Below are positions 23,390 through 35,297 of a DNA stretch of 64,000 nucleotides, piece after piece. Position 1 is the stretch's first letter. Each line of letters starts with the position of its first letter. Source of the DNA: Limnanthes douglasii subsp. nivea (taxonomy: Eukaryota > Streptophyta > Magnoliopsida > Brassicales > Limnanthaceae); assembly GCA_036936605.1 (NCBI GenBank), contig JAUPFV010000005.1, positions 53,774,742-53,838,741 on the forward strand, in the 5' to 3' direction. The notes under the pieces are model-generated. The model was not told where the DNA came from, made no database searches, and saw only the letters and a list, made by a program, of their open reading frames with translations. The translations under genes were made by a program, and so were the position numbers.

Positions 23390-24110
23390 AGTATACCAAA
23401 CACTTAATGTAAAAAATAGAAAAGATTTATTATAACTTAGAATTTCAGTACAAGTTAAAGCCATATATATAGGCTCTGAAAATATCTTATTATTATACTA
23501 GTCTACTGTAATAAAATCTAATCTAATAATATTTATAATAGATTACATTTGAATATTGACTATAATAAATTATTTAGTCAATGTCTATTATTATTTCCTT
23601 TAACACTCCCCCTCAAGCTTGTGCGAAAGTGCTTGAACTGAAGTACTTGAAGTGCAAGCTTGATCCAATGACTGAAACGAAACCACACTCCCCCTCAACC
23701 TGGAGCATATATATTAATCATGCCCAACTTGTTACAAATATAAGTAATCCGTGATCCATTGAGCGCTTTTGTGAATATATCTCCTAGTTGTTCTCCTGTT
23801 TTGACATATCTCGTATGAATGAGATTTTGTTGAATCTTTTCGCGGATAAAATGACAATCAATTTCAATATGCTTCGTTCTTGGTGGGATTGACAGTCCCT
23901 GAACCTAAAACACGAGATGATGATCCATCTGCCAATGTTACATTAGAATGATGTGTATTTGAAAGAGAAGTAAAAACTTGTTTATTACCTGTCATATGTT
24001 CTGTGGCAGTAGAATCAATGACCCAATCAGAGGAAGAAGAAATAAGACATGTAGTTGAGTTACATGACACACAAGCTGCACATGACACACAAGCTGCAGG
24101 GTTTTTAAGA
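23390..24110 (-). mobile_element. Ty1/copia fragment with LTR, PPT, RNase H tail and protease
   Basis: On the minus strand a protease-like segment (24088-23890: WVIDSTATEHMTGN, where the family has a D-S-G/A motif) runs into the end of an RNase H domain (about 23880-23690: HIEIDCHFIREKI, then GDIFTKAL, then NKLGMINI). Most of pol is therefore deleted between them. Two TTGAGGGGGAGTGT polypurine tracts follow at about 23700-23685 and 23620-23605. An AT-rich LTR starts TGTTAAAGG at about 23605 and runs down to roughly 23400. Confidence 0.65.
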
Positions 24111-25730
24111 TCTTGTGACTTTAGAGACTCTTGGTTGAGTTGATCGATTACGTAATTTGATCAAAGATTGTAGAAAATATAGGTTTTAGAGACTATGATA
24201 ATAACTGGGTTTGAGAGGTTTTGGAAGAATAGTATTGTTTCAAAGATTATTTAGAAGATGATTGAGAATTAAATTATTTTATTCTCTATTTATAGATAAA
24301 AACTAAAAAAAATCCGGATTAAATCAAATATCTGACTGGGACAATCAGATGCAATATTGTTGTTTAAAATTACAAATCAAATAAGCATATTTTAATAGAA
24401 ACTAGCCATTCTAAATCGAATATCTGATTTGCAACGAACAAAAAAATAATCTATAAATACCTTTCTTATTGTTCATTACTCTTAGAACTATATTTATACT
24501 TCTCTCACAAATCACTATATTTCAAATATTCTTTTATCAGTCCAAATTTGTAATGACTCCAAAAGTCGTAAAGTGTACAGAAACCTAAAACGATGTCGAT
24601 GAAATATCCGAGAGTATTGAAGATGAGGTCGAAGGCGAGGTTTATGTTCAAAATGATTTGACGCCAAGAGGAACCACAATTAACTATTATATGTTTTTAA
24701 AATATGACGAATATATCAATATGCTGGGTATGATAATGTTTTTGAATACTCTTAGTAAGGAGAGATGAATGAGTTGGTTATTTTTTTTAAAATTTATATA
24801 CAAATGATATATAGAATTAGTACAACAATTTTATGAAACTAGAAGTCTAATTTTGACTGATAGCCGAGGCTTAAGAATAAGGTAAAAATTAATAATTTCG
24901 AATTTTCATTTTTTGAAACTGACTTAGTAGAAAAATTTAATAGCCAATACATACGATGTATTATGGTTCTTTATCCCCCTAACTTATCCTCGTATGAAAT
25001 ATCCTGAATATTAGCCTTTGACGTTGGATGATGCAGCCGACATACTGAGTAGTAGAGAGCAACCGACGGTTAACAACAGAGGTAAACCTAGTAAATCTAA
25101 TCTGGATGGATATAATAAATTAGCTTTGAAATTAGTTAATCATTGTTTTTGTTCAAAATAATAACAATAATTTACACTTTCTGTTTCTTCAAACATTTAA
25201 AACTTTTGCTATAATGTTGGGGCAAATAATAAATTTTCCTACTTTGATAATTGGACATATGAAGTCGAGATTTAATGGTACAAAGTTACCTTATGGGATG
25301 ATAATAAGTCAAATACTTATTAAAAAAAGGGTAGATGTTACCGGGTGAAATCAGTGTCGTATTCAGAAGATTTCGGATATAGGAAATAATTCTTTAAGAA
25401 GCCAAGAGATATATTATTGGGAAGGAGATACCTGGTCTAAATGATAGAACTATGGTTGGTTTCAGTTTGATTTTCTACAAATTTAAAAATTTAATGACGT
25501 TACAAACCCACCTGCTCCATCTACTAGTTTTCAAAGGCAAATCATGTACGCTACGATGCAAGAGCCATAGCTGACCACTTCCAATACCGGTAGTTCTTCT
25601 CATCAACATCAAGGGATGTTCGATCGATAATATATGAAATAGATGAATTGTAAAAGTGTGATCAATCAGAACCTAAACACGAACCATTGAAATACTGTCA
25701 ATACTCAGCTTGGTGAAAGGTGAAGCTATT
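24111..25730. other. decayed sequence, possible copia gag remnant
   Basis: No intact gene. Near 25335-25375 the plus strand could encode GRCYRVKSVSYSEDFG, reminiscent of the zinc-knuckle-adjacent CYRxxGYPxDF segment common in plant copia Gag. An acidic stretch at about 24600-24660 could be coding in origin. Support is weak and several frames have stops. Confidence 0.25.
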
Positions 25731-26130
25731 TCCTCCATAAGATCTATTATTTTCTTCGTCTTAATTTTTTTTATAAAAAAATAATACTCAACACTTGTTT
25801 TTACCATTTTTCCTTTATTTAGTTTCTAATTTATAATTTGATGCCACTATCCACTATCAAACCCTTATTCCAACCAACATCATTAAGACAAATTACAACC
25901 AACATATATGATTTAAATTTTAAATTTAGACCCTAAAAAAAACTCCAATGTATTAAAGATTACACATGGAAGAGGACGACACCCAAACAAAAAATTCAAC
26001 ACCGGAGAACATCACCCAATTAACCAACAAGGTAATTCAATCTTGCATTTTAGTTTTGATCCAACTAACATGAAAATCCATTTAAAAAAACTCATTTCAA
26101 AAATCTTGATTTTGCAGGTTGAATTTCGAA
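25731..26130. other. AT-rich intergenic, nothing recognised
   Basis: No gene, RNA or repeat recognised. It leads into the hairpin array. Confidence 0.4.
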
Positions 26131-26390
26131 ACACCTAATTCGAACCAACATCTTGGAATTAGGTGCTTTAAAAAATAACACATCTAATTCCTAGCCAACA
26201 TCTCAGAATTAGATGTTTTTAAAAAAACACATGTAATTCCGAGCCAACATCTCAGAAATATGTGCTTTAAAAAAATGCATCTAATTCCAAGCCAGAATCT
26301 CAGAATTAGATGCATTTCTCTTGTAAATCGATTTTTCTTGCATATCGAGTTCGATTAACTCGACATGCAAGAAAAATCGAGTTACATAAA
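26131..26390. repeat. array of five hairpins, four with a shared loop
   Basis: Inverted-repeat units at ~48-bp spacing. (1) CACCTAATTC 26132-26141 pairs with GAATTAGGTG 26156-26165. (2) ACATCTAATTC 26180-26190 with GAATTAGATGT 26206-26216. (3) CACATGTAATTC 26228-26239 with GAAATATGTG 26255-26264, imperfect. (4) 15-bp perfect arms 26273-26287 and 26303-26317. Loops 1-4 share a CCAACATCTCA-like core. (5) A different, larger hairpin has 24-nt arms 26338-26361 and 26367-26390, one mismatch and a 5-nt loop. Stem bases change in pairs between units (CACC/GGTG, ACATC/GATGT, GCATC/GATGC). Confidence 0.9.
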
Positions 26391-27061
26391 CTAGATATCC
26401 AAACCCATAAATTAAAAAAGAAGAAGATTAATTTCAGATTTTTACCTTTGGAATTCGAGAGACTGGATCAAATGGTGGCTAGGGTTTTCTTTTGGGTAAA
26501 AACCTTTATGGTTGCATAATTAGGTAGTGCATTTGGTTGTGAAATTACACGTACTTGGGTTGCGTAATAACTATTTATTGTTTTGGGTTTAGGTTGTGGA
26601 TTTATGTGAAAGTTGAATGTTAATATTGAAACAAAAGATTTTATAGTTGAGACAGAAAAACTAAAAAATAACAACAAAAACGAAAAACTAAAAACAAACT
26701 TTGAAGTTTTTTTTTCAAATATCAAAAGGAAAGTCTTCTTCTTTAGACTCTTCTTCCACTTGACTATTTTTATTCACAAGCATGAAAATAATCTTCATTT
26801 AGGTCATATTCATCTCCATAATTTTCAAAGCATTATGGAGAAAAGTTTCATTAGCAAAATACAAAATTTCATCATAAAAAAAGGTGAAAAGTATTCTTCT
26901 GTGGTTGTCAATTTTTAGTTTTCTTGTCTTTCTGATGAGCTATCAACTGGTGATAAATTATCATAACTGTTGAATTGGAGTCATCATCAGAGTAGACAAT
27001 AATTATAGGAGCTAATTTGAAATAACAATTATTTTGTATGAAAGCTTAACGAATATAGAAA
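26391..27061. other. AT-rich spacer with one GGTTGC motif cluster
   Basis: At 26505-26600 there are several GGTTGCATAATTA/GTTGCGTAATAA-like words resembling those of the 2.5-kb repeat, but no long match. The small open frames here look random. Confidence 0.4.
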
Positions 27062-27574
27062 TTGATTTTATAGCCAAACTGTTTGAAACCATACACTCAG
27101 TAATTAAAGTTTACTTCTTTTTTTAGTATACTAGCCGTTGTGGTTATTGCCCCCATTAATGATGATTTATCTTATTTTCTCAAATCAAACAATTAATCAC
27201 CTGTAAAAATTACTAGCAAATTTAAATATTAATATGATAAAATATGTGGGAAGATGATAATTTATATTTATATTAAAATTTTAAAATTAGATATTTTTAG
27301 CTATGAAAGTAAATATTTGTTTAGTTAGATGTGAAATTACGTTATAATAGGTTATGGAAGTACAGAGTTGGTTTGAAAAAAATACTAGTGTAACTAGTTG
27401 GAAAATTATGTCATAATAGGTTGCATAATTATGTTTTAATTGGCTATGAACTAACAACTTTCGTTGTGAAAATAGAAATATGTTATGAAATTATAAAATT
27501 GCAATAAGAGTGTGAAATTATTGTTTAATTGGTTGCGGAATTACGTTATAAATGGTTGAAATAATAATAATAAT
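27062..27574. repeat. 2.5-kb dispersed repeat, copy 2, left part
   Basis: Matches 20108 to about 20605 of copy 1 in the same orientation with few changes. It is interrupted by the Tat element at an AATAATAATAAT run and resumes at 35704. Confidence 0.9.
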
Positions 27575-27983
27575 TGATGAGTCCGGATTTTGTCACCACT
27601 CTTTGTGTGAACCGGACAAGGGAAATTCAGACATCATCCACCTAACCGGACAGGAACGATTCGGACAATCTCCACTCACTAAACTGTCCGAACAGAACTA
27701 AAGCATTAAAAGCTTAATCACTTCATGACTAAGCTAATTACTTGCTTACTTAAAAGCTAGTGGGTCTTTAAACTCGACCCGAATCCATAAAACACAACCC
27801 GAAACCCATATAGCCCAAAAGATAAGGGTATAAATACCCAACCACCAACATTAAATGAAGGTAATGAAAATTAAATACAACCAGACAGCTCAATTCTCCC
27901 TCTACGCTCTATCCAAACATTAAATACCTTCAAAATACCACAAAACTCTGGACAAAATTACCCTCAAACGAAAATAAACCTCA
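27575..27983 (+). repeat. 5' LTR of the Tat element
   Basis: Starts TGATGAGTCCGGATTT and ends AAATAAACCTCA. A TATA box lies in a palindrome, GGGTATAAATACCC at 27826-27839, followed by a CT-rich stretch (TCTCCCTCTACGCTCTATCC). The right LTR has the same palindrome at 35546-35559. Confidence 0.9.
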
Positions 27984-27988
27984 CCAAA

Positions 27989-28006
27989 TTGGCGACCACA
28001 GTGGGA
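27989..28006 (+). promoter_or_regulatory. primer binding site of the Tat element
   Basis: TTGGCGACCACAGTGGGA lies a few bases after the LTR end. The TTGGCG start is typical of Tat-lineage sites. I did not assign the tRNA. Confidence 0.55.
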
Positions 28007-28149
28007 GTTGTTCAGAGCAGCCAAAAGGTAGCCAGAGAGTGTTATACAACAGGACTGCCCCCCCGGACGTTGGGGGCATTTTGGATTAACGAAGAATAGC
28101 AGTTTGAGGGGTTTTCTGGGGGAGAGGGTGAGATTGATGACCCTAGAGA

Positions 28150-29059
28150 GACCCCTAGAGTTTTAATACCGATTGAAGAAGTTGAAACACATTCTTTGGC
28201 TGAGGGAAAAAGTGTCAAGATAGGGTCCAAGATGACATAAGAGTTAAATGGTAAGATGTTAAAATTCTTGAAAGACCATCAGCATGTTTTTGCTTGGTGC
28301 AATGCTGATGTTACCGGGGTACCAACAAATATTATATCACACCAACTGTCCATCCAAAGGGACATAACACCTGTGATACAAAAAAGAAGAGCTTTTTCTA
28401 AGGAAAAGGTTGATGTCATAGTTCAAGAGGTTGACCGACTTACTAAAATGGAGCACATAAAGGAGTCTTAGTTACCTTTATGGACAACCAATCCGGTATT
28501 GGTGAAAAAGAAAAATGGCAAGTGGCGTATGTGTATCGATTTCACAGATCTCAACAGGGCTTGCCCGAAGGATTTATACCCTGTTCCCCGGATTGATCAA
28601 TTGGTGGATTCTACATCTGGGAACAAGCTGCTATATTTTATGGATGCCTTCTCCGGGTATAATCAGATTCAGGTGGATCCGAAGGATCAGGAGCATACTA
28701 CGTTTGTTACCGATAGGGGCCTTCATTATTACAAGGTGATGCCGTTTGGATTGAAAAATATTGGGGCTACTTATCAGAGGTTGGTAAATAAGGCTTTTGC
28801 TGATCAAATTGGAAGAAACATGGAAGTATACATCGACGATATGATGGTGAAAAGTGTGGATGAAGATCTACACTTGACAGATCTCCAAGAAACTTTTGCT
28901 AACTTAGTGAAAGTAAATTTGAAATTAAACCCAGAAAAATGTATCTTTGGAGTACAGTCCGGCAAATTCCTGGGGTATGTGATAAGTGAGCAAGGGATAC
29001 AACCTGATCCGGACCAACTTAATGCTTTGCCAGCAGATGGAGCCTCCTCGAAATATTAA
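28150..29059 (+). pseudogene. Tat pol: reverse transcriptase part
   Basis: The frame opens near 28150 with IEEVETHSLAEGK, a segment that precedes RT in Tat elements. The RT blocks are FAWCNADVTGVP, VKKKNGKWRMCIDF, LNRACPKDLYP, MDAFSGYNQI, MPFGLKN and the catalytic YIDD at 28829-28840. In-frame stops occur near 28237 (TAA) and at about 28469 (TAG). After 29030 the frame shifts by +1 into the next segment. The gag-protease part that should precede it is absent. Confidence 0.85.
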
Positions 29060-30047
29060 AGAAGTACAACGTTTGACTGGGAGACTGGCTGCACTAAACC
29101 GTTTTATTTCAAGGTCTTCGGACAAGTGCACCCCATTTTTTCAAACTTTAAAAGGTGCAAAAGATTTCAATTGGTCCCCACAGTGTGATGAGGCTTTCGA
29201 TGAGATTAAAAAGCACTTGTCTTCCCCCAAGACTTTGTCTAAACCCATTGATGGAGAAACTCTCTTCGTATATTTGGCCGTTTCAGATTGTGCCATCAGT
29301 TCAGTATTGGTAAGAGAAGTAGATAATTGCCATCGTCCGGTGTATTACATCAGCAAGAGCTTGATGGATGCAGAAAAACGCTATCTGAAGCTTGAAAAAT
29401 TAGCATTAGACTTGGTGATTGCTGCGAGGAAGATGAGGCCTTATTTCCAGGCTCATCCTATTATTGTCCGGACGTCCTTTCCCTTAAAAAACGTTCTTCA
29501 AAAGGCAGACATTTCAAGTAGAATGACTAAGTGGTCAGTGGAATTGGGGGACTTCGATATTGATTTTGCCCCTCGGACAACAATCAAAGCCCAAGTTGTG
29601 GCTGATTTCTTAGTTGAATTCCATTCATATAAGGATACAAAGCAAACAACTGATATGAAAGACAAAAAAGTCTGGGTCATCCGGACTGATGGTGGATCAA
29701 GTATCATGGGATGTGGTACAGGGGTATGCTTGACCTCTCCGTACAGTGACAGAATATATCAAGCTATATGTTTTGCTTTCAGGGATTCTAATAATGAGTC
29801 CGAATATGAAGCTGCTATAGCTGGTTTGAAATTGGCTCTTATTTGTGGAGCCAAAAAGGTTAAGTTAATGAGCGACTCTCAGCTGCTTATCCATCATGCA
29901 CAAGGTCAATCCGAAGCCAAAAAGGAGCAGTTGGTTAAGTACTTACTTCTTCTTAAAGAAGTAGCTCTTAATTTTAAAAGCATCATCTACGAACACATTC
30001 CCCGAACAGAAAATATACTGGCAGACTCCTTGGAAACTATAGCCTAG
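28986..30047 (+). pseudogene. Tat pol: RT thumb/connection and RNase H
   Basis: Continues RT after a +1 shift (NIKEVQRLTGRLAALNRFIS, then the FNWSPQCDEAF block) through the tether to RNase H. RNase H acids are visible: TDGG, then ESEYEA, then SDSQL, then ILADSLE near the end. A TAG stop at 30045-30047 closes the frame where the polyprotein would continue to integrase. Confidence 0.85.
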
Positions 30048-30151
30048 ACTGAGTCCTATCCTTGGATTCATGTGCTGGAGTGCCCATCCATTCGAATCAG
30101 TCTGGGTAAGGAAGAAGAAAGTTTTGATATACAGATAAAACAGCCTCAAGA

Positions 30152-31397
30152 TTGGATATTTTCTCTCATTCTCTCATTCAATATCTCTCAGATGGCATTT
30201 TGCCACCGGATAAGTCAATAGCAAGAAAAGTAAAATACAAAGCTCTTCGTTTTATCATCCTAAGAGATATTCTATATAAAAAATCTTATAGTAGACCCCT
30301 CTTACGGTGTTTTGGGGGTCGACAAATCTCAGACAGTGCTCTCAGAATTACATGATGGTGAGGGGTCAGCTCACTGTGGATTCAGGGATCTAACAAGGAG
30401 AGTTTTGTTAGCTGGGTATTATTGGCCCTCTATAATGCAAGATGCTAAGGAGTTAGTGAGGAGGTGTGATCCATGCCAGAGATATAGCAATGAAATTCAT
30501 ATCCCAACCATCCCTTTAGAGTCAATTACTGAGCCAATACCTTTTGCTCGATGGGGGTTGGACTTAGTGGGACCTCTACCCGTGGCGTCCGGAGGGTGCC
30601 GAACTATAATTGTTGCCATTGATTACTTTTTGAAGTGGATTGAAGCAGCTCCGTTGGCAGGTACAACATCGAAAGCTGTTATAAAATTCGTTTTATCCAA
30701 TATCTGCTGCAGATTTGGAATTCCACAAAAGATAACAACAGACAATGGACCACAGTTCGACAATAAGGAAATGAAGAGTTTCTGTGCCTCTAGAGGTATA
30801 CAACATTTCTTCTCTTCCCATTTTCACCCACAAGCAAATGGTCAGGTCGAAGTGGCCAACAAGACAATATTGTCCGGTTTAAAGAAGAATTTAGAAGGGG
30901 CTGCTGGGAAATGGCCTACTTATTTGTAAGAAATTCTGTGGGCTTACCGGACCACTCCCGGGGCTGCAACACAAGAGTCTCCCTTTTCCCTAGTGTATGG
31001 AATGGATGCCATAGCTCCTATAGAGGCTACTCTCCCTTCATTTCGAGTTCATAATTTTTCCAAACACAATAACGAGGTGGCTATCAGAGGCCAACTTGAC
31101 TTAGTAGAGGAAAGAAGAGTTAAGGCTCACCTTAGAGCTGTGCACTATCAAGGTTTGATGAGAAGCAGGTTCGCTTCCAAAATTAAGAGAAGGGATTTTC
31201 AACCGGGGGATAAGGTGTTGAGAAAATGTTTCCTACACACTAAAGAAAAGCAGTTCGGTAAGTTGGCTCCAACTTGGGAAGAGCCCTATGTGGTCATTGA
31301 AAAGCTTAAGCCTCGGACATACCGGCTCCAAGACAAAGATGGAAGGATTTTGAATCACCTTTGGAATATTGAACACCTCCGGTTGTACTTGGAATAG
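30152..31397 (+). pseudogene. Tat pol: integrase
   Basis: Starts with a poorly framed N-terminal part (30152-30355), then HHCC zinc-binding residues (HDGEGSAHCG, then CDPCQRY). The catalytic core DDE residues sit in RWGLDLVGP, TTDNGPQF and NGQVEVANK. A TAA at 30927-30929 interrupts before the conserved LWAYRTTPG segment. The C-terminal part continues to a natural-looking stop at 31395-31397. No chromodomain is seen, as expected for the Tat lineage. Confidence 0.85.
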
Positions 31398-31889
31398 AAA
31401 CTATATAAATATTTACTTGTTTAAAAGTTCATGTAAATATTTGGGGGCATACTCTTTCCTACCCTGGTGGCGCGGGGAGGTTTTAATGAGGTGTCCGGGC
31501 TCTTTTATAAAATTTGATGCCTTCTTAAAAATCCGGAGTGTTTTTCTATTTTCGGTAATGTTTTTATTTGAACAGGTCGGATTAAATTGAAGGAGTGATG
31601 ACTACTTAATCATTTGTCATCGGAGAATTTAAACACTCTCACGTTAAAACGTTTATGAAATAACCAAGGGATGTTTAAACATCAGCCACCAAAATTGAAA
31701 AACTATGCAAGAGTTGTGCAAAATAAAGCTACCCATTCAAACATACGAAGTGCCTTGGCCATCCAAGGACTTTAAATTTTCAAAACAAAAAGATCTATCC
31801 GGTCAAGGACCAGACACAGTTACAAAAATGCCTTGGCCATACAAGGACTTTGGTTCAATCAAAACAAAAGTGAAAAGATAATTGATACT
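31398..31889. other. spacer between convergent pol and aORF, with two hairpins
   Basis: Non-coding. Two near-identical palindromes, CCTTGGCCATCCAAGG at 31753-31768 and CCTTGGCCATACAAGG at 31831-31846, each followed by ACTTT. They lie between convergent reading frames and could act in 3'-end formation of either transcript (inference). Confidence 0.6.
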
Positions 31890-34853
31890 CTAAGACTGAG
31901 CCTTTGAAGATGGCTCAGCCTCACCCGTCTTCTTCTTCTTGGGGTCATCATTTTCCTCATCTGGACTCTCTACGATGTTCTCTTCCTCATCGGATGAATC
32001 GACATTGGAATAATCATGCTTGTCTCCACCAGCCATCGTGTGGAAGGTAAGGTATTCGTACTCTACATAAGTCCATAAATCTCCCAGATTCCTCTTCGGA
32101 AATTTCTCGTGAAAGAGCAAGACCATGCCCGACTTCACTTTGGCATACATTTCTTCCTGAGTGTCTATCACTTGGTTGGTATAAGCACCAATCCTAGGTT
32201 GGATTTTTTCCTCTTGCTCTCTTAGCAAATCAGTTTTTTCTTGTGCAGCCTTGGACACCGAGTCTTCGAGCGAAATCTTGTCATTGGTCAAAGTATGAAT
32301 GACCATGTCCTTATCCCTCACCTTCTCTTTCGAAGAAGAGAGATCTTTCTCCAGATCATATTGCTTTGTTCAGAGTTCTTTGATAGTATCTTCTAAGGTA
32401 GCTACCTTTGTGGCCCAACCCTCCTGGTTCTTCTTTAACTCCTCATTCTCCCTCTTCAAAACATCAGCATTTTGGTTGGCAATGAGGAGGTCACCGGACA
32501 ATTTCTTTTTGTCAGAAGTAAGGGCATTAATAATAGCCGACTGACCTTGCACTTGATTCTCCAAACTAAGCACTGGCTGAATATTACTCAATATAGAGTG
32601 AGTTATAACATCTCTTTCACTTGAGATAGAGAAAGACTTACCATTGAAGGTAACGATGTTCGAAGTGCTCGGAGTGAGGTAAGGTCCAGCAAAATCATCC
32701 TTAGGGAGGTTTTCGAAGTAAAGACCAATTTCTTCAAGACCACTAATATCAACACCATCAATGCTGATATCCCCTCCTACACCCCCTCCGGTTTGGAAGT
32801 CACTAGGGATGCCTTCTGCTTGAGTTGGGTCTGTAGGGTCAACATGAGGAAGGGGTTCCGGAGGCCGGAGAGAAATCTCATCACCCTTGGAGGTCTTTTT
32901 CTTCTTGGCCTCCCTGTCCTTGCCCTCTGCTCCCCGTTTCATATCTCTCTTAGGAACCCTTGGAGGTTTTGGAGATCCTGCCCCTTCCCTAGTACTTTCA
33001 AGCTCCACTACTTCTAGAAGAGCAGCATCAATCTGTCCCGGAACTGGCCCCTCTTGCTTTGTTGGAGCAGTTTCCTCCACTTCGGTGGGATTGGCTTCAA
33101 CCGCACTCTGCTTGCCTTTACCTTTCTTGCCCTTCATCTTACTTGGGGCTTTGGCTCTACCAGGCAGATACAATGCCCCATCTGTCGCGTGGGTTCTTTT
33201 AAGGACTACTTCCAGAGGGGGTGGGGTGGTAAGTTCCTCCCAGGATAAGTTCCTCCGGTCAGTGGTATTCCAGAGGTAAGACCTTGTTAGATTGCCTCCG
33301 GTAAAGGCATTGTGGAAGCGATTCCCCCACTTCTCAGTAGTCCAAGCATTTAGCTTGGTGCAAGTGGTCTGCCCAGCCTTCAAGTAGTCATTGAAGTCTT
33401 TAGGAAACACTGTCAAGAAACAAAATAGAAAAGACAAGTCAGATAAACAAATTTATGAAAAATAAAGATGGGAATGTGAGATTGGATTCTTATCGTCGCT
33501 TCGCCATCTGCTAGTAATGAGGCTCGGGTTGGCTCCGGCTTTAATCTTCCTCCAATTCTCCCAGGCACCACTCACAAACAAGAAATGAGTCTTCCAATTT
33601 CTCTCCGACTCGAGCAGATCGTCCACTGCTTTGTAATTATCACCCATGTCGAAGTGATAGAAGGGAATATGGTGGTTTCTGCAGAGGCTGGCCATAGCTG
33701 CAAACTGCTCCATTGGGAGAGGAATCCCGGAGAGCCTGGAGGCCATAATACAGGCCATGAGAGTGTACCATGCATTAGGGCTCAGTTGACTTGGGCAAAG
33801 TTTGATGAGGTGAAAGTTTCTGACTATCTCCGGGTCTAAGGGAAACCTTAGTCCCCAGTTGAAGAGCTCAGTGAAGAAAATTATTTCACTAAGCTTGCAG
33901 TCCATTGGTGTTTCCGGGTCCACTGGAATCCTTATTTTGACATTCTCTGGGATCCCCCATTTTGTTCGCATCCGACCCAGTTCGGCTGTGTGGATGAAAG
34001 CATAGTTGAGTTTTTGCAAAGCTATCAAATAATTAACACTTACCTTGTGGAAACAAGGTCCCACTTTTCCCACAAGGACCTCCGGCAAATCTGGATGCCT
34101 TAAGAATAGTTTATATTTGCCTTTGTCCTTCTTGGCAGCAATAACCTCACTTGTTTGCCCGGATACTTCAGACTCAAAGGGAGCTTCTTCAATAGAATAC
34201 TCCATCGCTTCTTCCATTACCAGGGAAGGGTTTTCAGTAGTTTTTGGGTGAGGGGAGCTAGAGGTTGGCTCAGCATGCCCTCCGGACTGTTGGGCTTCAC
34301 TGGCTTCTTGTACTCTGACCTCCGGCTGGGGCTCAGATGCTGTGGTTTCTTTTCGGAGACTTGAACTAGATGCCTTCGGGCCGGACAGCTTGTCCTTAGG
34401 AATCTTGATGGGTGCCTATGACCCCGTATTGCTATCTTTGACCCCTGATTTAGAAGGTGTACCTTTTAGAGCCTGCCCTTTTATCAAGCGACCTCTTCTC
34501 CGATCTACTAACTTCTCTAGAGAGGCATCAGCGTCCGATCCCATGGCAATGAATGGGGAAGGTTTCTTAAAACTGGTGACTACTTGCCCTAGTTCAACAG
34601 TGGGCTCTGATTCCTGAACCGATGAGCCCGAAATAATTGGTGAAAGGGTGGATTTGAACAACCTCCTAGATTTAACGCTTTTGGTTGAAGAAGAACCATG
34701 GTCAGGTTCGGTGCTTGGTGTTTCTGGTTTATCAACAGGGGAAACAGGGAGGTCGGCTGCAATGCGCCTTTCTCGTTCAACCTTTTGAGCTTTTTCTATC
34801 TCTGACAAATTGAGCCACCCACCTTTTATTAAAGTGTTTCTTGCTGTGAACAT
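31890..34853 (-). pseudogene. Tat antisense additional ORF (aORF) with Transposase_28-like domain
   Basis: One long minus-strand frame of about 950 codons, nearly intact. ATG 34853-34851; a Ser/Lys-rich N-terminal part; TAG at 34418-34416; same frame onward. The conserved Transposase_28-like core is about 34150-33490 (PLDPEIVRNF, PNAWYTLMACIMASRLSG, WKTHFLFVSGAW). A probable intron lies around 33500-33410 (acceptor TTCTTGACAG), after which the reading changes frame. A Lys/Pro-rich region, then a coiled coil (about 32560-32180) broken by one TGA at 32372-32370, leads to an acidic tail ending at 31890. Antisense aORFs are known in Tat elements; their function is not. The frame is disrupted in few places. 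Confidence 0.8.
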
Positions 34854-34954
34854 AAACTCACACCGAAAGAAAGTGTTTGTTTTTGAGAGAGAAATCTTTG
34901 AAGTTTAGTAGAGTAAGACTGATGAAGATGGTAAAACAGTATAAAATGGAACTA

Positions 34955-34961
34955 ATTTATA
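34955..34961 (-). promoter_or_regulatory. antisense TATA box for the aORF
   Basis: The minus strand reads TTTACTATAAATTAG about 100 nt upstream of the aORF ATG. It is followed by a leader with TTTCTCTCTCAAAAACAAAC, typical of plant 5' UTRs. It matches the arrangement at 3682-3690 in the older element. Confidence 0.5.
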
Positions 34962-35297
34962 GTAAAAATGCAAAAGATGCTTTGATACCTAGGAGAATTC
35001 GAAAGGGTTGCAATGATTAAGGATGGTGCTGATGTCATCCTCATTAAATGAAGAGGTTGATTTTTGAAGAAAGTGGGAGCGCCGTTCTAGGGAAAAAAGC
35101 GGTTGATGTGGCGAACCAGAGAGAGATACGTGTCCCACGATTTTTGGCAAAAAACCGTTTAGTTTCTTAGAACTTTTTCAGTTCGAATAAAGCTATTACA
35201 CAGTTCGAGAATCTGTCCGGATATGGCTGTGACCGGCTGCAGGCTATTTTTTAGGTCTTGCCAAAGGCCTTTGAACACTACCTAAAAAAGGGGCTAC

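Noticed and set aside
26131..26390. Hairpin array as a CRISPR
   Set aside because: Plant nuclear context; the repeats are inverted within each unit and there are no unique spacers.
33054..34617. Plus-strand frames over the Tat aORF
   Set aside because: Shadows of the antisense frame, which carries the recognisable domain.
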